DNA of 64,000 bases, from the NCBI RefSeq assembly GCF_003019675.1, contig NZ_CP028105.1:1132282-1196281 (forward strand), given 5' to 3'. Source of the DNA: Fusobacterium ulcerans (lineage in GTDB: Bacteria; Fusobacteriota; Fusobacteriia; Fusobacteriales; Fusobacteriaceae). A program made the translations under genes and the position numbers. Shown one piece after another: positions 19,009 through 27,622 of the stretch (positions within the stretch are counted from its first letter, which is position 1; each line of letters opens with the position of its first letter). The notes beneath the pieces were generated by a model. The model saw nothing but the letters and a program-made list of their open reading frames with translations, searched no databases and was not told the DNA's origin.

Positions 19009-20628
19009 TTATATTTTATTTTTCGCTTCCAATAGTTCTATTAAATCTTTTTCTGGCATAGGCTTAGCATAATAGAATCCCTGAATATAGTCTACACCAA
19101 AGGAAGCAACTTTTTTCTGTTCCTCTTCTTCCTCTATTCCCTCTACTACTACTTTCATATTATTTATCTCTGCCATTTCTATTATAGACTTCAATATCAA
19201 AAGCTGTTTTGGAGAAGTTACAATATTTTTTACTAATGACTTATCTACTTTGATAACATCTACAGGAAGATTTGATAGATAATTTAAACTACTGTATCCT
19301 TTTCCAAAATCATCAAGTGCAATAGATATATCAGATTTTTTTAATTCCAATATAATAGAATTCATCTTATCTAAAGAACTCATTAATAAAGTTTCTGTTA
19401 TTTCCAATGAAATATTATTTGGAGAAATTTTATTTTTGTTTATTATTTTCAATATATTATCAACACAGTCTTCTACTAAAAATTGCTGTATAGAAGTATT
19501 TACTCCAATACTATCCAAACCAAAATCTCTTCCAAAATCTCTCATAAATTTACATACATGTTCTAATACATAGTTTCCTATTTTTTCTACTACTCCATTT
19601 TTCTCAGCAATTTCAATTACCTGAATAGCTGGAAAATATCCACCATTACCATCTTTTAATCTTATTAAAGCTTCTGCTGAAGTAAAAGTATTCTTTTTAA
19701 TATTCCAAATAGGCTGATACCAAACTTCCAGTTCCCCATTTACCAGTTTTTCTTCTAAAAGTCGTAAAATATTTTTTTCTTTAGAAATTAGATCATCTAT
19801 TGTCTCATCATACATTACTGCTTTAGCCATTTGATAATTTTTTGCGTATCTCAATGAAATTTGAACTTTTTCAAGAAGTTTTTCAGAAGTATTTCCATGA
19901 ATTGGATATATACATATTCCAATATTAACTTTCAATATAAACTTCAAGCCATTTACATAAATTGGCTCAGTAAGTTTTTCTCTTATATTTCCCACAATTT
20001 CATCATGTGTTTTTTTAGAGAAAGATATTCCAAGAAATACATCCCCATTTATACGATATGTGTAGTCACCAAATAATTTTACCAGTCTCTTAGAAGTTTC
20101 TTTAAGTATTTCATCTCCTGTCTCTATATTAAATAATTCATTATATCTGCTGAATGAACATATATCTATACAGAATATTGTGAACTTCCTTTTTTTATTG
20201 TAAGCAATCAGTATATCAGAATCTCTTTGACATTTCAAACGATTCCCTATATTAAAGATTGGATCATAATATGCAATTCGCTCCATCTGTTTACGATATT
20301 TATTCAATACCATAGACAATTCCAACATTTCTTGATTGTCTGCTTCATCAAATACTACATTAGATTTTCCCTCTAGTAATTCATTAAATTTCTTTGTAAG
20401 AAGAGTAATTGGCGATTTTTTTGTTTTTTCTGAATAATATTCTTCAACAATCTTTCTTATACATTCTAGTGGATTTTCTTCCTCTTTTTCTACTTTTAAA
20501 TATCTGTAATAAGTATTTAAAAATACCTTTTTATCATTTAATCTTACTTTCCAGATCAATTCCAATGAAAGCCCTTTGGTTATATCAGCCATTGCTTGTT
20601 CTTCCATATTCTCAAAAACAGCTATCAC
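19009..20628 (-). CDS. GGDEF-GGDEF-EAL portion of a frameshifted c-di-GMP gene
   Basis: The 539 residues from the first ATG contain a degenerate GGDEF domain (RINGDVF) and a complete EAL domain: EALIRL, the Asn of VNTSIQQ, LEITET, LDDFGKGYSS, IKVDKS, VVEGIEEEEE and IQGFYYAKP. The frame stays open upstream to 20832 and there encodes ETFALFYFVIEDFN and GHIGESNFVIAVF. These are the middle of a second degenerate GGDEF domain. That part joins the preceding fragments only after two single-base frame changes near 20796-20801 and 20883-20888. It may be a phosphodiesterase if the frame is restored. Alone it would lack its membrane sensor and probably a proper start. Confidence 0.75.
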   Translation of the reverse strand: MIAVFENMEEQAMADITKGLSLELIWKVRLNDKKVFLNTYYRYLKVEKEEENPLECIRKIVEEYYSEKTKKSPITLLTKKFNELLEGKSNVVFDEADNQEMLELSMVLNKYRKQMERIAYYDPIFNIGNRLKCQRDSDILIAYNKKRKFTIFCIDICSFSRYNELFNIETGDEILKETSKRLVKLFGDYTYRINGDVFLGISFSKKTHDEIVGNIREKLTEPIYVNGLKFILKVNIGICIYPIHGNTSEKLLEKVQISLRYAKNYQMAKAVMYDETIDDLISKEKNILRLLEEKLVNGELEVWYQPIWNIKKNTFTSAEALIRLKDGNGGYFPAIQVIEIAEKNGVVEKIGNYVLEHVCKFMRDFGRDFGLDSIGVNTSIQQFLVEDCVDNILKIINKNKISPNNISLEITETLLMSSLDKMNSIILELKKSDISIALDDFGKGYSSLNYLSNLPVDVIKVDKSLVKNIVTSPKQLLILKSIIEMAEINNMKVVVEGIEEEEEQKKVASFGVDYIQGFYYAKPMPEKDLIELLEAKNKI

Positions 20629-20821
20629 AAAGTTACTTTCACCAATATGACCTATAATATATTCACTTTTAATGTATTCTTCTATTATTTTAGAAATATT
20701 TCTAAAAAATTCATTTTTCTGCTCTTCTCCCGCTAATTGTGAAATAGAGTTAAAATCTTCTATTACAAAATAAAATAATGCAAAAGTTTCTCTTCTTTTT
20801 TCAGTCTTCCAGTTAACTCTT

Positions 20822-21715
20822 TTACAAATCCTTTATAGCTATAGAGGCCAGTTGAAAGTTCCATAAAGCTAAGATCCTCAAATTTTTTATTCGTTTTTTG
20901 TATTTTAACCAATAATAAAAACTTCCTAATAAAAGTATTTCTACTAAAATACAAGTTATTATTATTCTGAAAAAAGTATTAACAGACATCCACCCAGCAG
21001 TTGGTATTATACTTAAAGTCCATTGTGTTGGAAGAAAGAAAGACGCCTTTGCTCCATGAGAAAAGTCTCTTTGACTATCTGATACTGCTACCATATTTTT
21101 TCTTCCATTTTGTGAATTTATGTGCCAAAGTTCAAATTCATAACCTTTGCTTTTTAAGTATTCCAAGTCCATTTGCTTCAATACAAAATCTTCATCTAAA
21201 GCAACTACAACTTCCTCCCAATATTTTCCTTTATACATAATTGGATTTAAGAAAAGATATCCCTTTTTATCAATTCCTTGCAAAGAAATAGGTCCTTCTA
21301 CTACTGGTTCTCCTAAAAGTTTTGTCAAAGTATAAACATAAGACATTTCATTTAAAGTTTTTCCTAGATTTTTGTCAAATTCTTTTGGAAATACACGTTT
21401 TATTGTATTTTCTTTAATAAAATACATAAATAAAATCTCATCTCGTCCAGACACACTCTCGAATTTCTCTTCAAGCCAGTCTATTTTCTCTGGATTTATA
21501 GCAATCATTTCTGCCAGACTTTTTGAAAAGTTTAAACGTTCTTTTATTTCTAATACTATTTTTTCATTATAAAATTTTAAGATAGTTTCAGCATCTTGTT
21601 TACGTACTTCTACAGCTTTTTTATAGAAAAGTGAGCCTGACATACATACAATTACTGATGTTATTAATACAAATGCCACTTCAAGTATTTTCTTATATTT
21701 ACTTTTCATTTCCAT
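20822..21715 (-). pseudogene. Sensor portion (Cache-type) of the frameshifted GGDEF-EAL gene
   Basis: The fragment holds a membrane segment (about 10-28), an extracytoplasmic sensor with Cache-like features, a second membrane segment near 255-280 and YYWLKYKK. It then runs out of frame. The adjacent frame (through about 20763) continues with KKFEDLSFMELSTGLYSYKGF, a recognisable GGDEF beginning. The third frame continues the same domain into the C-terminal fragment. I chose the ATG at 21715, which follows GAGGTG by 9 bases. An ATG at 21736 overlaps the previous gene and lacks a site. If restored, the full protein would be about 900 residues: sensor, GGDEF, GGDEF, EAL. Confidence 0.7.
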
Positions 21716-21723
21716 AAAGTTTT

Positions 21724-23271
21724 TCACCTCTGGCATATTTTGAAATCGCCCTTCCCATTCTGTTTCACAAAATAAAGAGCCTCATCTGCATCAGTGATAA
21801 GCTTATCAATACTCATATTTTGCTTCCATATTGAAACTCCAACACTGCAACGTACAGAAATAGCTTTTGTTCCATCTTTAATATCAAAATGCAGTCTTAA
21901 AGTCATTTCGCTCAATACTTCCTCTAACTCTTTATCATCTTCCAAATCAGTAAGTAGAAGAACAAACTCATCTCCTCCGTACCTTCCCACTATTCCATCA
22001 TACTTCTTCTCATATTCACGTAAAACATATCCAATATTCTTTAATGCTATATCTCCTAGTTTATGCCCATATGTATCATTAATAATTTTCAAATCATCTA
22101 AATCAATAAAACAGAAAGCTGTTATCTTTTCTGGAGCTATCTTTTTAAGCTGTCCTTGTAGCTGATTCATAAATACTGTACGAGTAACTACTCCTGTAAG
22201 TCCATCAGAAAGTCCAGTACTAGTAAGTCTAAGTATCTCTTGAAAATCTGGATTATCTGGGTTTTCATCTTGATATATTTTCTTTTCCAGTTCCTGAACT
22301 GAATGAACCAGTGTATCTACTGCTTTCATCTGGCTTTCAATATATCTTTTTATAAACCATAGTGTTATTCCACAGAATAAAATACATAAAAATATAATTG
22401 GGACAAATCTTCCAAATACTGCTTTATATGTATCCCAGAAATAACTTCTAACTATAATATTCCAATTTGTATTTTTAACATCTGTATATTCCCCATAGAT
22501 GATGTCTCCATCTTCAATTCCCCAATAATGCTTTGTATCCTTTTCTAATAATCCCTTTTGAATCTTATCACTTGTTGTTGTTAATAACTTTGTTTTTCTA
22601 ATGCTGTCTAAAAATAATTCTCCATAATTTTCATTTCCAATGGAAGACATTATTTGATTTTTTCTTCCAATAAGAGTTATATCAACCTTATCACTGTGAG
22701 CTGATTCTTTTAATAAATTGACTATTTCATCAAAATAAAGTGCACAAAAAATAGCTCCCACTATTTTATTATCTTGGATCAAAGGAACTGCTATAGTATA
22801 GTTTAAAGTTTTTCCATCAGCTCCAGCTGCAAAACTATCAGTAACCTGAACTTCTCTTGTAGAAAAAAGTCTCTGCATATAATCACGACTGGCCAAACTT
22901 GAAGCCCCTCTTTGAGAATAAACATTCACATCAGAATCTACATAACGAATCATTAAATAGCCGTAATATGTATTTAGCATATCCAATTCTGCTATCTTTT
23001 CTTCTATTGGCACTTTAGGATCATAGTACCTTTTTTGTGATGCCAAAGATTTTAAAAATCTAATTGATTGATCAATTCTATACTCTATATCTCTGTCTGT
23101 TTTTAATAAAATTTCATAAGTCGAGTTTTTCATATTTTGAATTGTAAAAATAGCTACGCCAAAAATAATTATAAGCACTGTCATAATACATAGAATAATA
23201 TTATATTTTAATATTGGCAGAAATGATATACCCCACTTCTTATCTCCACTTTTATTATTTTTATTTTTCAT
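21724..23271 (-). CDS. Membrane diguanylate cyclase with double-Cache sensor
   Basis: A 515-residue protein with membrane segments near 20-45 and 285-310, an extracytoplasmic dCache-like sensor between them and a C-terminal GGDEF domain. The active site RYGGDEF is intact, with DLDDLKIINDTYGH upstream, so it should make c-di-GMP from two GTP. No RxxD inhibitory site is seen just before GGDEF. The sensor segment YGYLMIRYVDSD to SLASRDYMQRLF resembles ligand-binding Cache domains. The broken GGDEF-EAL gene follows immediately (stop at 21724, next start 21715), so both are probably one operon with opposed activities. Confidence 0.92.
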   Translation of the reverse strand: MKNKNNKSGDKKWGISFLPILKYNIILCIMTVLIIIFGVAIFTIQNMKNSTYEILLKTDRDIEYRIDQSIRFLKSLASQKRYYDPKVPIEEKIAELDMLNTYYGYLMIRYVDSDVNVYSQRGASSLASRDYMQRLFSTREVQVTDSFAAGADGKTLNYTIAVPLIQDNKIVGAIFCALYFDEIVNLLKESAHSDKVDITLIGRKNQIMSSIGNENYGELFLDSIRKTKLLTTTSDKIQKGLLEKDTKHYWGIEDGDIIYGEYTDVKNTNWNIIVRSYFWDTYKAVFGRFVPIIFLCILFCGITLWFIKRYIESQMKAVDTLVHSVQELEKKIYQDENPDNPDFQEILRLTSTGLSDGLTGVVTRTVFMNQLQGQLKKIAPEKITAFCFIDLDDLKIINDTYGHKLGDIALKNIGYVLREYEKKYDGIVGRYGGDEFVLLLTDLEDDKELEEVLSEMTLRLHFDIKDGTKAISVRCSVGVSIWKQNMSIDKLITDADEALYFVKQNGKGDFKICQR

Positions 23272-23393
23272 TCTTTTTCCCCCTAAATACTATTCTATGT
23301 AAAGCATATCATTTTAATACATAGTATAACCCAAGTATCATTTTATTTCATGCTTTTTATTTGCTTTTAAGAGCATATTTGTCTTCTTGTTAT

Positions 23394-23422
23394 ATATTAC
23401 ATTAGTATCCTTAATATTTCAA
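23394..23422 (-). promoter_or_regulatory. Predicted promoter of the diguanylate cyclase operon
   Basis: TTGAAA (23417-23422), 17 bases, then TGTAATAT (hexamer 23394-23399) on the minus strand, with an extended -10 TG. The leader is about 115 bases. Confidence 0.5.
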
Positions 23423-23486
23423 GTAATATTATCATTATCTTTAAAACTTATTTTTTTAATTAAAATTATTAAATTCGACTAAATGC

Positions 23487-23514
23487 AAAAAAGAGCTGAT
23501 AAACAACTCTTTTT
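23487..23514 (-). terminator. Terminator of the sialic acid operon
   Basis: AAAAGAGTTG and CAGCTCTTTT pair over 10 bases (one G-T) around TTTAT, ending in six T on the minus strand, just after nanE. Confidence 0.85.
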
Positions 23515-23527
23515 CATATTTTAAATT

Positions 23528-24202
23528 TTATTTTTCCATCTCTGTCACAAATTTCTTTGTAATCTGTTGAGGTCTAGTTATAGCTCCTCCTACTACCACT
23601 GCATAAGCTCCTATTTCAAGAGCTTTTTTAGCTTTTATTGGAGTATCTATATTTCCTTCACCTATTACAGGAACTTTTACTGCTTTTATTACTTTTTCTA
23701 ATTCTGCCAGAGGATCATTTCCTTTAGTATATTCTGTATACCCTACCAAAGTAGTTCCTACTATATCAAATCCAACTCTTTCAGCTTCTATAGCTTCTTC
23801 TACAGAAGATATATCTGCCATAAATAATTGATTTGGATATTTTCTTTTAGCTTCCTTCATTAGATTTTCAAGAGTATTTCCATCAGGTCTCTCTCTTTTT
23901 GTTCCATCCAGAGCTATGATGTCCACACCTTCAACTGCCAGAGCATCTATCTCATTCATTGTAGGTGTTATATATACTTGATTGTCTCCATATTGCTTTT
24001 TTATTATTCCTATTATTGGAAGTTCTACATTTTTTTTAATTTCCTGTATATCAGATACAGTGTTTGCCCTGATTCCAGAAGCTCCTCCTGTTAAAGCTGC
24101 ATAAGCCATTCTTCCCATTATGAAAGAACTGTGAAGAGGTTCATCTTCTAAAGCCTGACAAGAAACTATAAGCTTCCCTTTCACTTTTTCTAATCTATTC
24201 AT
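23528..24202 (-). CDS. nanE: N-acetylmannosamine-6-phosphate 2-epimerase
   Basis: Converts ManNAc-6-phosphate to GlcNAc-6-phosphate, the step after NanK in sialic acid catabolism. The 224-residue TIM-barrel protein shows [18 protein letters not shown] at the start, [17 protein letters not shown] and [10 protein letters not shown], and ends with [17 protein letters not shown], all typical of NanE. It is the last gene of the yhcH-nanA-nanE unit. No nagA or nagB is visible in the window, so the next steps are encoded elsewhere. Confidence 0.95.
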   Translation of the reverse strand: MNRLEKVKGKLIVSCQALEDEPLHSSFIMGRMAYAALTGGASGIRANTVSDIQEIKKNVELPIIGIIKKQYGDNQVYITPTMNEIDALAVEGVDIIALDGTKRERPDGNTLENLMKEAKRKYPNQLFMADISSVEEAIEAERVGFDIVGTTLVGYTEYTKGNDPLAELEKVIKAVKVPVIGEGNIDTPIKAKKALEIGAYAVVVGGAITRPQQITKKFVTEMEK

Positions 24203-24232
24203 TACAATGCCGCCTCTCTTTAAATACAGTGA

Positions 24233-25105
24233 TTACTTAGCAAGGTATTTATCAAAAAGAACTTTAGCTCCAGCTACCTGCTCAGGAGTAACTTTTGCCA
24301 TAGGTCTTCTGCAATATCCAGCATCTACACCTTGAAGTTTCATTATTTCTTTGATAGTTCCATATAATCCATTTGAAAGGATTCCTTCAATAAGATCATT
24401 TGTTACATGTTGAATTTCTAAAGCTTCAGCAATTTTTCCTTCTTTTGCTAATCTGAAAATTTCTTTTGCTCTCAATCCGTTTACGTTATAAGTACTTCCA
24501 ATAGCTCCATCAATTCCAAGAACCGCTGCTGGAAGAAGCATTTCATCAAATCCTGCAAGGATTAATTTATTTGGATAAGCTTTTCTCATTCTTTCTAATA
24601 AGAAGAAGTCTCCAGCTGTAAATTTAACTCCAATTATTTTTTCATTAGCAAACAGTTCTCCAAATTGAGCAACTGACATATTTACTCCTGTTAAGAAAGG
24701 AATTGAGTAAATAATCATGTTATTTCCAGTTTCTCTTACAATTGTGAAATAGTATTCTTTAATTTCTTCAAAGCTGAATTTATAGTAAAACGGAGTTACA
24801 GCTGAAAGACATTTATATCCTAATTCAGTTGCATATTTTCCTAACTCTACAGATTCAAATACATTGATGCTTCCTACTTGTGCTATAAGCTGTACTTGAT
24901 CTTTAGCTTCATCAATAGCTATTTCAAATACTCTTTTCTTTTCTTCAGTAGAGATCATGAAGTTTTCTCCAGTACTTCCACCTACATATAATCCATCAAC
25001 TTTCATATTATCAATATTATGTCTTACTATCTCTCTTAATCCTTTTTCATTTATAGATCCATCCTCATTATATGGTACCATTAAAGCTGAAAATATTCCT
25101 TTCAT
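24233..25105 (-). CDS. nanA: N-acetylneuraminate lyase
   Basis: Splits N-acetylneuraminate into ManNAc and pyruvate through a Schiff base. The 290-residue DHDPS-family protein has the GGSTGENF motif (42-49), catalytic Y133 in IIYSIP and Schiff-base lysine K161 in IGVKFTAGD. Neighbours nanE, nanK, an anomerase and a TRAP transporter confirm the sialate role over dihydrodipicolinate synthesis. The AGGAGG site and ATG are well placed. Confidence 0.96.
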   Translation of the reverse strand: MKGIFSALMVPYNEDGSINEKGLREIVRHNIDNMKVDGLYVGGSTGENFMISTEEKKRVFEIAIDEAKDQVQLIAQVGSINVFESVELGKYATELGYKCLSAVTPFYYKFSFEEIKEYYFTIVRETGNNMIIYSIPFLTGVNMSVAQFGELFANEKIIGVKFTAGDFFLLERMRKAYPNKLILAGFDEMLLPAAVLGIDGAIGSTYNVNGLRAKEIFRLAKEGKIAEALEIQHVTNDLIEGILSNGLYGTIKEIMKLQGVDAGYCRRPMAKVTPEQVAGAKVLFDKYLAK

Positions 25106-25162
25106 TTGTTCCTCCTAATATATTTTTATTTTTTATTAATCACTAAAAATTAAGCCAAGAAA

Positions 25163-25618
25163 TTAAACCAACACTTTGTATATTACCTTTGTTATCTCTT
25201 TTATTTCTCCAACTTTAAGTAATGCCATGTGAGGTTCATCTGGAAAAAACATTATAAACCTATCTTCTGTTACATGAAATACATTTTTTAATTCTCCATC
25301 ATATAATTCGTAGTCTCCCTCAGAATCATATTCCTGCTTCATCGTTACTTCTGAACGAGGAGTATATCCCAAGTTCTCTTCTCCTGATATGACTATATGT
25401 ATATCTATATATTTTTTATGTCCTTCAAAGAAGCCATCTTCTATTTCTTTTGTCATTGCACAGCTTGGATAATTAAAATAAAGATTATCTCCATCTATGA
25501 CATTTTTCCCTGGAGTACCTTTTTTATACTCTCCATTAACTATATATTCTATTGCTCTGTCAAGATTTTCAGATATTCCCTTATACTGATTTAGGTCTTT
25601 TATTTCACCATATATCAT
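25163..25618 (-). CDS. YhcH/YiaL-family sugar anomerase
   Basis: A 151-residue cupin-like protein of the YhcH/YjgK/YiaL (beta-galactosidase beta-subunit-like) family. Visible family elements include DGDNLYFNYP, the metal-binding HKKYIDIHIVISGEE, YDSEGDYELYDG and the FFPDEPHMALL histidine motif. In other nan clusters such proteins (NanQ) speed conversion of sialic acid anomers before lysis. It is the first gene of the yhcH-nanA-nanE unit, preceded by a promoter and the shared operator. Confidence 0.85.
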   Translation of the reverse strand: MIYGEIKDLNQYKGISENLDRAIEYIVNGEYKKGTPGKNVIDGDNLYFNYPSCAMTKEIEDGFFEGHKKYIDIHIVISGEENLGYTPRSEVTMKQEYDSEGDYELYDGELKNVFHVTEDRFIMFFPDEPHMALLKVGEIKEITKVIYKVLV

Positions 25619-25640
25619 TTTTATCTTCCTTTCAATCTTT

Positions 25641-25692
25641 TGTTCTCGTGAACATTTTATTTTAATTTATACCTTTTTAGGTGTTTTGTCAA
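25641..25692 (-). promoter_or_regulatory. Promoter and operator of yhcH-nanA-nanE
   Basis: On the minus strand TTGACA (25687-25692) is followed by TATAAA or TAAATT (spacing 15 or 17). About 10 bases on comes the dyad TGTTCACGAGAACA (25641-25654). The same element lies in the same position at the nanR and nanM promoters. The likely effect is repression by the LacI-type protein blocking initiation. Confidence 0.7.
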
Positions 25693-25708
25693 TCTTTTTT
25701 TATTTTTA

Positions 25709-26617
25709 TTATTGAAGCTTCCCTGTCTTTTTAAGCAAAAGATATACTGCTCCCAACATTCCAGCATTATTTCCAAGTTCTGCAAATCTTATAGAAAGAT
25801 TCTTTTTGTAATTTACTCCAATTTTTGATGTGAGACTTTTATTTACTCTTTCAAGAAGATAGTCTCCCTGCTTTGTAACTCCTCCACCAATAACTATAAG
25901 AGATGGATTGAAAATATATGTAATAGTACTTAAACCATCTGTAAGATAATCTATCCATTCTTCTACTATCTCTTTAAATACAGTTTCTCCTGCTCTCTCT
26001 CTTGCAAATATCTCTTTTCCATTTAATTTAAGTCCTGTTTTTTCTCTGATCATTCTGACTAAAGCTGTAGCTGAAGCATATCTCTCGTAGCACCCTTTTT
26101 TTCCACACATACATTCAAGTCCATTCTTTATTATCTGTATATGTCCAAATTCTCCTGCTACACAAGTATCTCCTCTCAGGATATCCTCATTCATGATAAT
26201 CCCTCCTCCTACACCTGTTCCAATAGTTACACATATAAAATCTTTTTTGCCTCTTCCTGCTCCCAGCCATTTTTCACCAAGGGCTGCACAGTTTACATCA
26301 TTTTCTAAAACTGCTGGAAGAGAAAATTTTTGTTCCAATTTTTCTACTAAATTAGTTCCTATCCACCCAGGAATGATATCATTCCCTCCTATAACTTTTC
26401 CAATACTTCCATCTATCTGACCAGTACCAGAAACAGCTATTCCTAAAAGTTCCTCTTTTGAATAAAGTTCCACTATATCAGATATTTTCTGGAATAGATT
26501 ATCTACACCTTTTTCAGCTTCTGTAGGTATTTCTCCTCCAGCAGATATCTCTCCATTTAGAGATATCAGTCCATATTTTATCATTGTTCCACCAATATCT
26601 ATACCTGCTATCTTCAA
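25709..26617 (-). CDS. nanK: ROK-family N-acetylmannosamine kinase
   Basis: Phosphorylates ManNAc with ATP. The N-terminal phosphate motif MKIAGIDIGGTMIKYGL, the catalytic LENDVNCAALGE segment and the zinc motif ECMCGKKGCYERYAS define a ROK kinase. I place the start at TTG 26617 (302 residues), since AAGGAG lies exactly 6 bases before it and the protein then begins at the usual MKIAGIDIGG. The ATG at 26641 would overlap the upstream esterase by 8 bases. The nanK role is inferred from the surrounding cluster, as ROK kinases vary in sugar. Confidence 0.9.
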   Translation of the reverse strand: MKIAGIDIGGTMIKYGLISLNGEISAGGEIPTEAEKGVDNLFQKISDIVELYSKEELLGIAVSGTGQIDGSIGKVIGGNDIIPGWIGTNLVEKLEQKFSLPAVLENDVNCAALGEKWLGAGRGKKDFICVTIGTGVGGGIIMNEDILRGDTCVAGEFGHIQIIKNGLECMCGKKGCYERYASATALVRMIREKTGLKLNGKEIFARERAGETVFKEIVEEWIDYLTDGLSTITYIFNPSLIVIGGGVTKQGDYLLERVNKSLTSKIGVNYKKNLSIRFAELGNNAGMLGAVYLLLKKTGKLQ

Positions 26618-26633
26618 TTTTTTCTCCTTGTTT

Positions 26634-27602
26634 CTAATCATTCAAAAGTTCCATAGCCCATTTTATATTTTCATCCTGTAATCCATTGAGCATATCCTCA
26701 TGTCCATACTCTGGAAATATCAAATGTTTTTTTCTGCATAGTAATTTATTATATACAGCAAATTGGGTAGATGGAGGACATACTTTATCCATAAGTCCAG
26801 TTGTCATTACAACATCAGCTTTTATCCAGTGAGCCATATTCTGAATATCAATATATCCCAGATTATTAAAAAATTCCTCTTCTCTTTTATGCTGTGGATC
26901 TCTCTGCCTGAAGTAATCTTTTATTTCTTCATAAGCAGCTCCTGTATCCATATTCCAGCATCTCTTATAGTCACTTAAAAATGGATATACAGCAAAAACT
27001 TTTCTTATATTTTTATTTAAAGCTGCTAGAGCTAAGGCTATTCCTCCACCTTGAGAATAGCCCATTGCTCCAATTTTTTCAGTATCTATATAATCAAATT
27101 CCATTACAATATCTGCCAGAGTGAGAGCATCTAAAAATACTTTTTTATAATACAGATCCTCTGGTTTCATAACTCCTCTTATGAGATTACAGTTTCTAAA
27201 ATGATTCTCAGCACCAAAACTATCTGTAGAATCTCCCATCTGACCTCTGCATTCCATAGAAAATACTGCTATTCCACAAGCTACATAGGGAAGTTTGTAA
27301 GTCCAATCTTTACTGCAACCTCCATAACCATGAAATTCTATTATTCCAGGAATTTTTCCCAATATATTTTTAGGCTTCAAAACTTTCACATGTATAATTG
27401 CTTCCTCTTCTCCTTGAAAAAACATGTCATAACATTTACAAAAAGGAGTTTCAAATTCATTTTTTTCTATTCTTACATTAACAGGAAGTTTCTTCCTCTT
27501 TTTTAGTATATCTGACCAGTATTCATCAAAATTTTCAGGTCTTTTACTGCTTCCGTGATATTTTTTTAATTGCTCTAATGGCATATCTACACTTAATGGC
27601 AT
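26634..27602 (-). CDS. Acetyl-esterase of the AXE1/cephalosporin-C deacetylase family
   Basis: A 322-residue alpha/beta hydrolase with the nucleophile in GYSQGGG (S183), an acid in GLMDKVCPPS (D272) and H301 in EYGHEDM. The oxyanion region HGYGG lies near 91-95. Family members remove O-acetyl groups from carbohydrates. Located between the sialate transporter and nanK, it probably deacetylates O-acetylated sialic acids so that they can enter catabolism. It does not resemble the NanS family itself. No signal peptide is seen, so it should act in the cytosol. Confidence 0.85.
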   Translation of the reverse strand: MPLSVDMPLEQLKKYHGSSKRPENFDEYWSDILKKRKKLPVNVRIEKNEFETPFCKCYDMFFQGEEEAIIHVKVLKPKNILGKIPGIIEFHGYGGCSKDWTYKLPYVACGIAVFSMECRGQMGDSTDSFGAENHFRNCNLIRGVMKPEDLYYKKVFLDALTLADIVMEFDYIDTEKIGAMGYSQGGGIALALAALNKNIRKVFAVYPFLSDYKRCWNMDTGAAYEEIKDYFRQRDPQHKREEEFFNNLGYIDIQNMAHWIKADVVMTTGLMDKVCPPSTQFAVYNKLLCRKKHLIFPEYGHEDMLNGLQDENIKWAMELLND

Positions 27603-27622
27603 TTTGAATTACCTCTCTTTTA

